A stretch of 64,000 nt of DNA from positions 2,418,001 through 2,482,000 of the forward strand of contig CBDCNI010000001.1 in the NCBI GenBank assembly GCA_965219175.1, written 5' to 3'. Numbering within the stretch: position 1 is the first letter of the stretch; each line of letters opens with the position of its first letter. A program made the position numbers and the translations under genes. Of the stretch, positions 17,350 to 25,687 are shown one piece after another. The stretch is from JBBPZK01 sp965219175. Lineage in GTDB: Bacteria > Actinomycetota > Rubrobacteria > Rubrobacterales > Rubrobacteraceae. The notes beneath the pieces are model-generated. The model did no database searches. It saw nothing but the letters and a program-made list of their open reading frames with translations, and was not told where the DNA came from.

Positions 17350-18312
17350 GTGAGATCCAATTCTACGAGTTGGTCTCGCCTCGATTACATTTGGTCTACC
17401 CGGAGAGACCTCCAACGAATCGTGGAGCGTAGGCGTCCCAGGAAGAAGCTGCTGGTATATATTAGCTTCGTGTTTGGGCGGCTCTTGCATATTTCGAGGC
17501 CGGTGCTCTGGATCAACACCGTCGGCACCGCCGTGGTCGGGGTGTGGCTCACCGGCGACCTCTGGCGCTGGGAGGCGCTTCCGATCATCCTCTGGCTGAC
17601 GCTGCCGTTCAACCTCTTGATCTACGGCGTCAACGATATCTTCGACCAGGAAACAGACGCCAAAAATCCCCGGAAAGGAACCCTCGAAGGCGCCCGCATT
17701 AGCTCCAGGGAGGTCCGCCCGATCCAACTGGGAGTCCTGCTCGCCAACGCCCCGTTCCTCTTGTACTTCCTACTGTTCCTGCCACCCGGCGCTATCTTCT
17801 GGATGATCTTCTACGCCCTCCTCTTCGTCTTCTACTCGGCTCCTCCCCTGCGCTTCAAGGCCCGCCCATACCTCGACTCCCTGAGCAACGCCGCTTACGC
17901 TTTCCCGCTCGTCTTCGTACCGCTCGCGCTTGGCGAAACGCCCCTATGGCCCGCCGCCGTGGGCCTCATGGCCTGGAGCGCCGCCAAGCACACTTTCGAC
18001 GCCGTCCAGGACCTTGACGAGGATCGGAAGGTAGGCATCGCAACGACGGTCGTGAGGCTCGGGCCGAAAGGCGTGGTGCTCTGGAGCGGCCTCTGGTGGA
18101 CGCTCGCCACGGTATGCTTCGCGCTCGTCAACCTGCCGGTCGCCTTCGTGAACGCCGCGATAGCCGGAGGTCTTCTCGTAGCGCTCTACAGAGACCCGAC
18201 GCCGGAGACCGGACACCGACTCTACAGATACTCGATCGCCTTCCCGTACATAGCGGGAACCGTCGCCGGGGTTCAACTCGTCGGGGCACTCTCGCTCGGG
18301 GCCTACCCGTGA
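17350..18312 (+). CDS. UbiA-family prenyltransferase, probable lycopene elongase
   Basis: Integral membrane prenyltransferase. The two Asp-rich motifs are NDIFDQETD and DAVQDLDED, which bind Mg-diphosphate, separated by hydrophobic segments as in UbiA. Adjacent to a CrtI-type desaturase, the best guess is a lycopene elongase adding C5 units on the way to C50 bacterioruberin-type carotenoids; chlorophyll or quinone-type UbiA activity cannot be excluded. The GTG at 17350 is one base after the upstream stop; a GTG at 17470 nearer the first membrane segment is an alternative. The stop overlaps the CrtI GTG start (GTGA). Confidence 0.83.
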   Translation: MRSNSTSWSRLDYIWSTRRDLQRIVERRRPRKKLLVYISFVFGRLLHISRPVLWINTVGTAVVGVWLTGDLWRWEALPIILWLTLPFNLLIYGVNDIFDQETDAKNPRKGTLEGARISSREVRPIQLGVLLANAPFLLYFLLFLPPGAIFWMIFYALLFVFYSAPPLRFKARPYLDSLSNAAYAFPLVFVPLALGETPLWPAAVGLMAWSAAKHTFDAVQDLDEDRKVGIATTVVRLGPKGVVLWSGLWWTLATVCFALVNLPVAFVNAAIAGGLLVALYRDPTPETGHRLYRYSIAFPYIAGTVAGVQLVGALSLGAYP

Positions 18313-19739
18313 GTCGCGTAGTAGTAGTCGGCGGCGGCATCGGGGGATTGGCGTCGGCGGCCATGCTCGGCCGCGCCGGGCATTGGGTCACGCTGCTGGA
18401 AGCGAACCCCTGGCTCGGGGGAAAGAGCCGGCGCGTCACGCTCGACGGCCAGAGAATAGATACCGGCCCCTCACTCGTCACTTTTCCCGGCGTGTGGGAA
18501 GAGCTTCTCCACCGGTGGAACGGGCCAGGAGAGGGCGGCGAAGCATCGGAGGTGGCGGACCTGAAGCTCCGGCGGCTGCCAGAGGTTGGGCGGTACTTCT
18601 ACCGGGATGAGGTGTGTACTCTGCCGGTCCCAGAGGGGCATCCCTGGCGCGCGGCTTGGGAGAGGTTCGCGAAGGTTCACGGCGGTCTCGGGCCGGAGAT
18701 CACAAAGCTACTCGTTGCCGACCCGACCGACCGGCGGACCCTCCCGGCCCTGACGAAACTACTGCGGGTCTACGGCGCGAAGCTGACGACGAGGAGCTAC
18801 CTGGATAGCCTCGAATGGCTGCCGGAGGGCTTGAGGGAAGTCATCGCCATCCACACGCTAAACGCGGGCGTAGCCCCGTCACGGACACCGGCGCTGTACG
18901 CGAGCATGCCGGCGGTCATGGCCGAAGATGGGGTTTGGGCGCCGGAGGGCGGCGTGTACGAGGTCGTGCTCGCCCTGGAGCGGCTCACCCGGCACGCGGG
19001 AGTCGAAGTTCGAACCGGGGAGCCGGTCCACGCGATAGAACCAGGCAAGGTCATCTCATCGGGGGGCGAGTATCCGGCCGACGTGGTGGTGAGCGACCTC
19101 GACGCCGGGAGATTGGAAGGACTTCTCTCGTCCGGCGGGAAGCCGTCCCGGAAGAAGCTCTCCTGCTCCGGGGTGGCGGTCTACGCGGCGCTTCGGGAAG
19201 AGTTGCCCGTCGGCGTCGCCAACCACGGCGTCATCCTGCCCTCGGACCCTGGTGCGCTCTACCGGAGCCTCGAAGCCGGGGAGGAGCCGGACGAGACGAT
19301 GGCTTTCGTGAATTACTATCGGCCCGGAGAGGTGTACCCGAACGAGAAAGGCACGCTGGCGCTGCTCTTCACGGCCCCGGCGAACGGGGAAGAGTACGGG
19401 TTGGACGATTCCTTCGTGGTCCGGGAGATGGATCGGGTGTCGCGCAAGATCGGGCTGCCGAAGCCCGTCACAGAGTATTTCGGCGATCATACCGTCCTCC
19501 ATCCCCGCTACTTCGGAGGTTGGGGATCTTCGGGCGGCGCACTCTACGGAGCCGTGAGGCCGTTCTGGATGAGCGGCCCGCTTCATCGGCCCCGCTACTC
19601 CGACCGGAGGCGACCCTGGCTCTGGAGGGTCGGGGCGTCGGTACATCCCGGCGGCGGAATACCGGCCGTGCTAGGTGGAGCCCTGATCTCCACTTCCCGT
19701 CTCCTGAAAAACCTCGACGCCGGAAAGGACCGCCCGTGA
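18309..19739 (+). CDS. CrtI-family carotenoid desaturase
   Basis: FAD-dependent phytoene desaturase family protein of 476 residues. The N-terminal dinucleotide motif is VVVGGGIGGLASAAMLGRAGHWVTLLEANPWLGG, and the C-terminal FAD motif VGASVHPGGGIPAVLGGALISTSRLL is diagnostic of CrtI/CrtD. The start is GTG at 18309, overlapping the UbiA stop; longer in-frame versions would overlap UbiA heavily. Next to a UbiA-type elongase, a CrtD-like 3',4'-desaturase role in bacterioruberin synthesis is likely, but phytoene desaturation is also possible. No crtB lies within the window. Confidence 0.88.
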   Translation: MSRVVVVGGGIGGLASAAMLGRAGHWVTLLEANPWLGGKSRRVTLDGQRIDTGPSLVTFPGVWEELLHRWNGPGEGGEASEVADLKLRRLPEVGRYFYRDEVCTLPVPEGHPWRAAWERFAKVHGGLGPEITKLLVADPTDRRTLPALTKLLRVYGAKLTTRSYLDSLEWLPEGLREVIAIHTLNAGVAPSRTPALYASMPAVMAEDGVWAPEGGVYEVVLALERLTRHAGVEVRTGEPVHAIEPGKVISSGGEYPADVVVSDLDAGRLEGLLSSGGKPSRKKLSCSGVAVYAALREELPVGVANHGVILPSDPGALYRSLEAGEEPDETMAFVNYYRPGEVYPNEKGTLALLFTAPANGEEYGLDDSFVVREMDRVSRKIGLPKPVTEYFGDHTVLHPRYFGGWGSSGGALYGAVRPFWMSGPLHRPRYSDRRRPWLWRVGASVHPGGGIPAVLGGALISTSRLLKNLDAGKDRP

Positions 19740-20872
19740 CCTTGCCATCCCAACGCGACCTGTTCGAGATCCCCGAAGGAGTCGCCTACCTCAACTGCGC
19801 CTACATGTCCCCACAACTCCGCTCCGTGCGGGAGGCCGGCGAGCGAGCCCTGGTCCGAAAGTCGAGCCCCTGGGAGATAACGCCGGACGACTTCTTCGGC
19901 GAGCCGGAGACGGCCCGCGAGCTATTCGCCCGCATAGTCGGCGGCGAACCCGAAGGTGTCGCCATAGTCCCATCCGCAAGCTACGGACTCGCGGTCGCGG
20001 CGGCGAACATCGAGGTAGAAGAAGGCCAGAATATAGTGGTGCTCGGGGAGCAGTTCCCGTCCAACGTCTATCCCTGGCAAGAACTGGCGAAAAATAGCGG
20101 CGCGGACCTCGTGACCGTGCAACGTCCCGACGACCACGACTGGACGGAGGCGATAATCGGGAGCATAACCGGGGATACCGCCGTTCTCGCCGTTCCAAAC
20201 TGCCACTGGACGGATGGCTCCCTGATAGACCTGCGGCGGGTCGGCGAGCGTTGCCGGGAGGTCGGCGCGGCGCTCGTCGTGGACGCGACCCAGTCACTCG
20301 GCGCGTATCCGCTGGACGTGTCGGAGGTGAGGCCGGATTTCCTGGTCTGCGCGGCGTACAAGTGGCTTCTCGGGCCGTACAGCATCGGGTTTCTATATGC
20401 GGGTCCTGGCCGCCGGGAGGGTGTACCGATAGAGCACAACTGGATCAACCGCGAGGAGAGCGAGGACTTCGCCCGACTCGTCGAGTACCGGGAAGGCTTC
20501 CAACCCGGAGCCCGCCGCTACGACGTCGGGGAGCACAGCAACTTCGTCCTACTCCCGATGGCAAACGAGGCGATGCGCCAAATCCTCGACTGGGACGTAC
20601 AGGAAGTAGCCGAAAGCATCGGCGCCCTGACGACTCTCGTCGGAGAGAGGGCGGAGAAACTCGGCCTGGAGACGATACCGGACGAGCGGCGAGCCCCGCA
20701 CATGACCGGGATCAAGCTAGGCCCGGACGCGCCCGGCGACCTCGCCTCCCGGCTCGCCGCCAAAAACGTCTTCGTCAGCGTGCGGGGCGAGAGCCTGCGC
20801 GTCTCCCCGCACCTCTACAACACCGAACAGGACGTGGACCGTCTCTTCGACGCGCTCGAAGAAAATCTCTGA
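19736..20872 (+). CDS. Class V aminotransferase (cysteine desulfurase/selenocysteine lyase-like)
   Basis: PLP-dependent fold type I protein of 378 residues. VVDATQSLGAYPLDV gives the PLP-contacting Asp, AAYKWLLGPYSIGFLYAG holds the Schiff-base Lys, and GEHSNFVLLPMANEAM follows as in the family. The Cys-bearing active-site loop of true desulfurases is not obvious, so an isopenicillin-epimerase-like or kynureninase-like activity is equally possible. The GTG start overlaps the CrtI TGA, making it the last gene of the PNPOx-UbiA-CrtI operon; its connection to carotenoids is unknown. Confidence 0.85.
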   Translation: MTLPSQRDLFEIPEGVAYLNCAYMSPQLRSVREAGERALVRKSSPWEITPDDFFGEPETARELFARIVGGEPEGVAIVPSASYGLAVAAANIEVEEGQNIVVLGEQFPSNVYPWQELAKNSGADLVTVQRPDDHDWTEAIIGSITGDTAVLAVPNCHWTDGSLIDLRRVGERCREVGAALVVDATQSLGAYPLDVSEVRPDFLVCAAYKWLLGPYSIGFLYAGPGRREGVPIEHNWINREESEDFARLVEYREGFQPGARRYDVGEHSNFVLLPMANEAMRQILDWDVQEVAESIGALTTLVGERAEKLGLETIPDERRAPHMTGIKLGPDAPGDLASRLAAKNVFVSVRGESLRVSPHLYNTEQDVDRLFDALEENL

Positions 20873-20881
20873 AAAGGTCGT

Positions 20882-21451
20882 TCATCCCGGCCGGTATTCA
20901 CCCTTCAGAAGAGAATAGACTTTCAGGTCCTGGTAGGAGCCTTTCAGGTAGAAGTGTTCCCTGAGCGTGCCTTCGTAGGTCATTCCAACCTTCTGCATAA
21001 CCTTCTCGGAGGCGGTGTTTTGGGCGAAGCAGCGGGCGACGATCCGGTTGAGTTCCATCCTCTCGAATCCGAACCGGATCAAAGCTCCCACAGCCTCGGT
21101 CATCAGGCCCTTTCCCCAGTAGTCGCGCGAGATAGCGTAGCCGAGTTCGGCCCGGCCGTGCGCCGGTAACCAGGAGCCGTCGTAGCCGCAGGTGCCTATG
21201 AGCGTACCGCTCTCTTTGTCCACGATGCCCCAGCTTCCGAGTTCTCCGTTCCGGTAGCCTTCGACGACGAGTTCCAGGAAGCTCTCGGAGTCTTTTATGG
21301 AGCGGTGCGTATCCCACACGACGTAGCGGGCGACCTCCGGGTCCGAGGCGTACCCGAACACGTCCTTCGCGTCGCTTGTGGTCATCTTGCGGAGGAGAAG
21401 TCGCTCCGTCTCGATCTCCGGCAGGTCTCCGAATACATTTCTAATTTTCAT
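20882..21451 (-). CDS. GNAT acetyltransferase, RimJ/RimL type
   Basis: Protein of 189 residues with the GNAT pattern: IETERLLLRKMTTSDAKDVFGYASDPEVARYVVW at the start, then ELGYAISRDYWGKGLMTEAV (acetyl-CoA pyrophosphate loop), GFERMELNRIVARCFAQNTASEKVMQKVGM and FYLKGSYQDLKVYSLL. The target could be a ribosomal protein N-terminus or a small molecule. Its start overlaps the end of the adjacent membrane protein gene. Confidence 0.9.
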   Translation of the reverse strand: MKIRNVFGDLPEIETERLLLRKMTTSDAKDVFGYASDPEVARYVVWDTHRSIKDSESFLELVVEGYRNGELGSWGIVDKESGTLIGTCGYDGSWLPAHGRAELGYAISRDYWGKGLMTEAVGALIRFGFERMELNRIVARCFAQNTASEKVMQKVGMTYEGTLREHFYLKGSYQDLKVYSLLKGEYRPG

Positions 21452-22106
21452 GGCTCCCAGGATATCTTCTTCGGGGACACGCGGGGAGCGGGAATCGGTA
21501 GAGTTCCAGCCAGAGCGCTATCAAGAGGAAAGTCCCGAACGTGAGCGAGCCAAACGGCAGGGCGTGGTCGAAGTTCAAGAAGAGCGCCGGTAGGACCATC
21601 AGTATCAGGGGTAAACGGGGCGCCCTGGCTCGGTAAAGCGCGAACGCGGCGGCGAGGAGCGCTACGACCCAGGCGACGATGCCGACTTCGAAGAGAAGGT
21701 TCTTGGTCGGGTCGCTGAAGATCGCCTTTATGGCCGCAGCGAACGATGCCTGCTCATCAATCGGAAGGTTCTGGGCGCTGCGGGCGAGTATGCCGGTCGT
21801 GATCCCCGCCACGGCGTCACCGGCGTCGTAGAAGACCACGAAGACGAACGCAGCGAGCCTGCTGACGGTTGCCGCCGCGCCTTTCAGACCGTCCACCAGC
21901 AAGTACAACGCCACGCCCATAAGCGCGAACAAGATGAACTGTAAAACGTGCAGGGTCAGCCACCATCCGGCCGTCGGGATCAGCGCCCCGATCACGTCGT
22001 CGTAGGGTGATGGGTGGAAGAGCATCAGGACGGTTAGCGCGAGAGGGGTCCCGAGCAACACGAGCCTGCGGGAAAATATGCGCCAGGCCACCTTCACGCG
22101 AAGCAC
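21441..22106 (-). CDS. Polytopic membrane protein, unknown function
   Basis: Protein of 221 residues with about six hydrophobic segments (near 14-30, 45-70, 80-105, 140-160, 165-183 and 190-205) and few charged residues between them. It begins MLRVKVAWRIFSRRLV from a GTG start. No family recognised. It overlaps the downstream acetyltransferase gene by 11 bases. Confidence 0.72.
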   Translation of the reverse strand: MLRVKVAWRIFSRRLVLLGTPLALTVLMLFHPSPYDDVIGALIPTAGWWLTLHVLQFILFALMGVALYLLVDGLKGAAATVSRLAAFVFVVFYDAGDAVAGITTGILARSAQNLPIDEQASFAAAIKAIFSDPTKNLLFEVGIVAWVVALLAAAFALYRARAPRLPLILMVLPALFLNFDHALPFGSLTFGTFLLIALWLELYRFPLPACPRRRYPGSHEN

Positions 22107-22137
22107 TCCACCCTATAGATCCCGGAGAACAGTGAGG

Positions 22138-22383
22138 CTACTCCCTGATCGTAACCCGCTCGATGCTCGACCAGGGCAAGAACTCGTAGCCGGATGGGTC
22201 CCCGCTCGGGTCCCGGATGTCGAGCAACAAACCGTCCCCGTCCCGGTCGCAGACGTAACCTTCGAGGTCTATGCCGGTGCGGGCGGCGACCGAGACCAAC
22301 CTGCCCCGACTAAAAGCCTCCGAGAGGCTCGGCGCCTCTTCACGCAAATTCTCTAACGGTTCTCCAACGTTCCTATCAGCCAC
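22138..22383 (-). CDS. Small hypothetical protein (81 aa)
   Basis: The chosen start is GTG 22383 because GGGAGGG precedes it at good spacing; a longer form from 22410 lacks a site. The protein reads MADRNVGEPLENLREEAPS, then SRGRLVSVAARTGIDLEGYVCDRDGDGLLLDI and LPWSSIERVTI, compatible with a small beta-rich (SH3-like) fold. Function unknown. Confidence 0.6.
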   Translation of the reverse strand: MADRNVGEPLENLREEAPSLSEAFSRGRLVSVAARTGIDLEGYVCDRDGDGLLLDIRDPSGDPSGYEFLPWSSIERVTIRE

Positions 22384-22440
22384 GTTTCCCTCCCGGATGC
22401 CGGATCCCACACATCCTACAGGATTACGGAACCATACTCC

Positions 22441-23199
22441 CTACCTGAACTTCAAGGGTACAGAAACCCCCTCGAAGCTGCCGTTTCTGGCGGAGTAACG
22501 ACCTACCTCCAAAGTGCCGTTCGACCCGCTAAGGGAACCTGGATAGTCCACGCTGAGGCTGAACCTGCCCCACGTCTCGGCCCAATCGCTGGTCCTGTAG
22601 GAACCCCTGGAGACGACCGCTCCGGTCGAGTCTTTCAGACGCCAGGATCCCACTCCCTCGAACGGCCTCCCGTATCCTTCCACGGTGAAGATGTCCGGCC
22701 CGACGGTATACCCGGCCCTCGGTTGCATGAGGACGACGCTCTTGCTGAAAGTCGCTTTCGGATAGGGGTTTGGACTGTAGCCCGTAGGTACGTCTATGAC
22801 GATGCGGCCGGGATAGTTGAGGTAGAACACGTTTGCCGGCCCGGCGGTATCGGCCAGGTGGACGTCCACGAACATGCTGCCCCCGGTTCCCTTCCGGACC
22901 ACGTAGTAGCGTGAGATCCCCAGGCCCAAGCCCTTGCCCTCGGTCTTTAGCGTCGAGTTCACCGTCGGAAGCTGGATCCGTACCACCGTTCCACCGGCGA
23001 CCCGCGCCCAGCTATAGTACGGTGTGTAATCGGTCGGCGCTTCCGAGGAGCCAAGGTCGAGGACCATCCGCTCGTAAGTGCCGTGGTCCCCAAACCTCAC
23101 GTCCCTCAAAGTGTCCGCCACCATCGGCGCCGCCGACGCGGTCCCGACCGGTAAGAAGATCAGGGCGGAAACAAACAACAGTGCAATCGAACGTCTCAT
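22441..23199 (-). CDS. Secreted AMIN-like and Gmad2-like domain protein
   Basis: Secreted protein. MRRSIALLFVSALIFLPVGTASAAP is a signal peptide with an AxA-type site. Residues about 30-145 resemble an AMIN-like domain (VRFGDHGTYERMVLDLG, GRIVIDVPTG), known to bind peptidoglycan or assist secretion. Residues about 155-250 resemble the immunoglobulin-like Gmad2 domain (FTVEGYGRPFEGVGSWRLKDSTG and later NGTLEVGRYSARNGS). The ATG at 23199 follows GGGAGGT by seven bases. A cell-envelope role is inferred. Confidence 0.8.
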   Translation of the reverse strand: MRRSIALLFVSALIFLPVGTASAAPMVADTLRDVRFGDHGTYERMVLDLGSSEAPTDYTPYYSWARVAGGTVVRIQLPTVNSTLKTEGKGLGLGISRYYVVRKGTGGSMFVDVHLADTAGPANVFYLNYPGRIVIDVPTGYSPNPYPKATFSKSVVLMQPRAGYTVGPDIFTVEGYGRPFEGVGSWRLKDSTGAVVSRGSYRTSDWAETWGRFSLSVDYPGSLSGSNGTLEVGRYSARNGSFEGVSVPLKFR

Positions 23200-23390
23200 C
23201 TCCAATACCTCCCGAAGCTTCGCGAAGCATGACTATCCGCATTCCCAACAGAAAGCTACCACAGCCTGATTACGGAAGGATCACGCCCGCCTTGCGGGAA
23301 AGTAAGAGATTTATTAATTTTCGTTAAGCGCGTGGCGACAGGTCGGCTCCACTTTCAGGGCTTCTCTCGGGGCGCTTCTGTGTTGCAGGA

Positions 23391-24041
23391 CTAGTAGATC
23401 AAGTTTTCCAGCGGGATAGCTTCCGCCGGTCCCGACTCCGGGTCTAGGACAGCGTAAACAGCCCCGGCCTCGCGGGCGATCCGAGCGTGACGCCGGAGGC
23501 CGTCTTCGTCTTCTATGGTCCCGAGGGTGTCCGGCAACTCCAGGTGAGCTGCCTTCTCGCGAAAGGCTTCGGCCCTCCGTGGAGAACTGAAGAGCGCGAC
23601 GATCAACTCTTCTTCTCCATCGGTCTCGACGGATATGAGCGGCGCTTCTCCCCTCTCGTCGGCCAGAACGTACAGCGGAAACGGCAGTTTGGAGGTTTGC
23701 TCTGATGCGTGCCGGACGACGTCGCCGGCGTGGAACAAACCCGCTCCCGCAGCGGAGATCACCAAAACGTAGTCTTCTCCGGAAGCCGCATAGTCTCCAA
23801 CCGCTTCCCAGCTGGAAACCTCTTGCGGTGGGAGCCCGGCGAAAGCATCCATGCCGTGCTCCTCGGCGGCGCCGGAGAACTCTTCGGCGATCTCCAGCGT
23901 GGCGAACAGAGCCCCGACCTTCGAGGCCTCGCCCCCGACCACGGTCTCCTCGAAGGCCCACTCACCAGAGACACCGACCAGCGTAAATAGCGGCGGCCGC
24001 GGCACCTCGTCGAGCCTCAATTCCCTACCGTATTCGCTCAC
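23391..24041 (-). CDS. Uncharacterised protein with two copies of one domain
   Basis: Protein of 216 residues. Its halves (about 14-108 and 118-213) align with each other: PLFTLVGVSGE with PLYVLADERGE, ALFATLEIAEEF with ALFSSPRRAEAF, and A..A.SGEDYVLVI with A..A.EAGAVYAVL. This indicates an internal tandem duplication. No family recognised; the pattern recalls SseB-like alpha/beta domains, but weakly. The GTG at 24041 overlaps the monooxygenase stop (GTGA), so it is the last gene of a three-gene operon. Confidence 0.72.
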   Translation of the reverse strand: MSEYGRELRLDEVPRPPLFTLVGVSGEWAFEETVVGGEASKVGALFATLEIAEEFSGAAEEHGMDAFAGLPPQEVSSWEAVGDYAASGEDYVLVISAAGAGLFHAGDVVRHASEQTSKLPFPLYVLADERGEAPLISVETDGEEELIVALFSSPRRAEAFREKAAHLELPDTLGTIEDEDGLRRHARIAREAGAVYAVLDPESGPAEAIPLENLIY

Positions 24042-25171
24042 GTTCCGTACTCCATAAGCCGCTGGAGTTGCCTGCTCTGCAAACGTTCCGGCGTTCCGGC
24101 GATGAGAGCGTCGCGCGCCCGGCAAAGGAGCGGAGTCTCCGTCTGCCCAATCCAACCGAGGAGCCGCGAGAGGCGCACGAACCTGGCAGCCCGAGCCGCG
24201 CGTCGTTTCTCGTAGAGCTTCAGGGAGGCCTCCACGCTCTTTCCGCCGCCCATGCACTCCGAGAGAACAACCGAATCCTCGATAGCCTGGCACGCGCCCT
24301 GCGCTAGGTTCGGCGTCATCGGATGGGCCGCGTCTCCAAGGAGAGTAACGCGGCCTTTGCTCCACCTCTTCATGGGCGGCCGGTCGTAGATATCGTCGCG
24401 CAGGACATCCTCCTCGTGGGCGGCTTCAATCAGAGAGCTTATCGGTCCGTGCCAGCCGCGAAACATCTTTAGCAGGGCGGGAAGGCTACCGTCCGGGCCA
24501 GCAGTCTCCCCTTCCGGGGCATTCTTGCTGACGAACCAGTAGACACGGTCGCCTCCCAGGTTATTGCACCCGAACCGGAGACCGCAGCCCCACGACTCGA
24601 AGCCCGCTCCCGGCCGGACCAACTCGTGCTCGAAACGGGATATACCACGCCAGGCCGTATATCCCGCGTAGCGGGGTTCGGATGCGCCAAAAAGTTGCCG
24701 TCGGACTGCTGAGTCGAGGCCGTCGGCGCCCACCAACAGGTCGCCCCGCTCCTCGCGCCCATCGCGTAAATAGGCCGTCACGCCGTCGGCGTCTTGTGCA
24801 AAACCGACACACTCCGAGCCCGTAACCACGACTCCGTCGCCGAGTTCTTTTAGAAGGGCGGATTGCAGTTCCGACCGATGAACCGCCAGAAAAGCCGTTG
24901 CAGGAGTCTCTCCCGGAGAGATATTAGAGAGAATTCGGCCGTGGCTGGAGAGGATTTTCCCATCCTTTACGGGAGCGCCGATCTCCCGCAGCGAGTCGGT
25001 GAGGCCCAGGGTTTCGAGGGCGCGAGTCGCGTTCGACCACAGGCCCAGTCCCGCGCCTGCCCCGCGAATCTCGTCCGTTCGCTCGAATACGGAAACATCC
25101 AGCCCTGTCTTTCGGAGGGCGATGGCCGCTGTAAGACCGCCGATACCGGCCCCGGAGATCAGGGCTCTCAA
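24038..25171 (-). CDS. FAD-dependent aromatic monooxygenase-like protein
   Basis: Group A flavin monooxygenase of 377 residues. ISGAGIGGLTAAIALRKTGLDVSVFER binds the ADP part of FAD, LVGADGLDSAVR is the DG motif, and TLLGDAAHPMTPNLAQGACQAIEDSVVL is the GD motif. It resembles salicylate or 6-hydroxynicotinate hydroxylases and zeaxanthin epoxidases; with carotenoid genes about 4 kb away, an epoxidase role is possible but unsupported. It sits between a response regulator gene (10 bases upstream) and the duplicated-domain gene. Confidence 0.9.
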   Translation of the reverse strand: MRALISGAGIGGLTAAIALRKTGLDVSVFERTDEIRGAGAGLGLWSNATRALETLGLTDSLREIGAPVKDGKILSSHGRILSNISPGETPATAFLAVHRSELQSALLKELGDGVVVTGSECVGFAQDADGVTAYLRDGREERGDLLVGADGLDSAVRRQLFGASEPRYAGYTAWRGISRFEHELVRPGAGFESWGCGLRFGCNNLGGDRVYWFVSKNAPEGETAGPDGSLPALLKMFRGWHGPISSLIEAAHEEDVLRDDIYDRPPMKRWSKGRVTLLGDAAHPMTPNLAQGACQAIEDSVVLSECMGGGKSVEASLKLYEKRRAARAARFVRLSRLLGWIGQTETPLLCRARDALIAGTPERLQSRQLQRLMEYGT

Positions 25172-25181
25172 AGACAGACTC

Positions 25182-25574
25182 CTAGAGGAGCAGCGACTTG
25201 GGCTTGATGAGTTGGCGAGCCACGGAGACGAGGTCTTCCGGGGTAAACGGCTTGCGCAAGACCCTTACGGAGCCGTGCATCCGCTCCCCGAGCATCCTTG
25301 CCGCCGGGTCTTTCTTGTGGGCCATGAGGACCACGGGGATCTTTGAAGTCTTCGGCATCGCCTTGAGGCAGTGACAGGCGTCCACGCCGCCTACCTGAGG
25401 CATCGAGATATCCATGATGATGAGGTCCACCTTGCGACTCAGCGACTCTTGCAGAGCGGTCTGGCCGTCGGCGACTTTCACGACCCTGAATCCGGCGTCA
25501 CTCAGGACGTCGGCCGCCACTTTGAGGGTTTCCGGGTCGTCATCGGCGAACATAATGGTAGGTCTCCTATCCAC
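25182..25574 (-). CDS. Single-domain response regulator (receiver)
   Basis: CheY-like receiver of about 130 residues. The acidic pocket is FADDDPET, the phospho-acceptor Asp lies in LIIMDISMPQVGG, and the conserved Lys is in VLRKPFTPEDL. No output domain follows, so it works by protein contacts. The GTG at 25574 gives MDRRPTIMFADD, a natural receiver start; the longer frame is not receiver-like. No sensor kinase is adjacent. Confidence 0.88.
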   Translation of the reverse strand: MDRRPTIMFADDDPETLKVAADVLSDAGFRVVKVADGQTALQESLSRKVDLIIMDISMPQVGGVDACHCLKAMPKTSKIPVVLMAHKKDPAARMLGERMHGSVRVLRKPFTPEDLVSVARQLIKPKSLLL

Positions 25575-25687
25575 GACGAAGGATTGTACACCCGATCCAC
25601 GAAGAAGCACGTCCGGCGCTACGCGAGAGTCCGGATGGTTTAGAATTAGCAGCAAGACTCAGGCGTTTTCGAGTACGAGAGGTGAAT

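Noticed and set aside
18815..19735. Long N-terminal extension of the aminotransferase frame
   Set aside because: The Arg/Gly-rich extension is a shadow of the CrtI gene; the GTG at 19736 with a stop/start overlap fits the family start.
24042..24365. N-terminal extension of the duplicated-domain protein
   Set aside because: It overlaps the flavin monooxygenase C-terminus in another frame and has no domain; the GTG at 24041 fits the operon overlap pattern.
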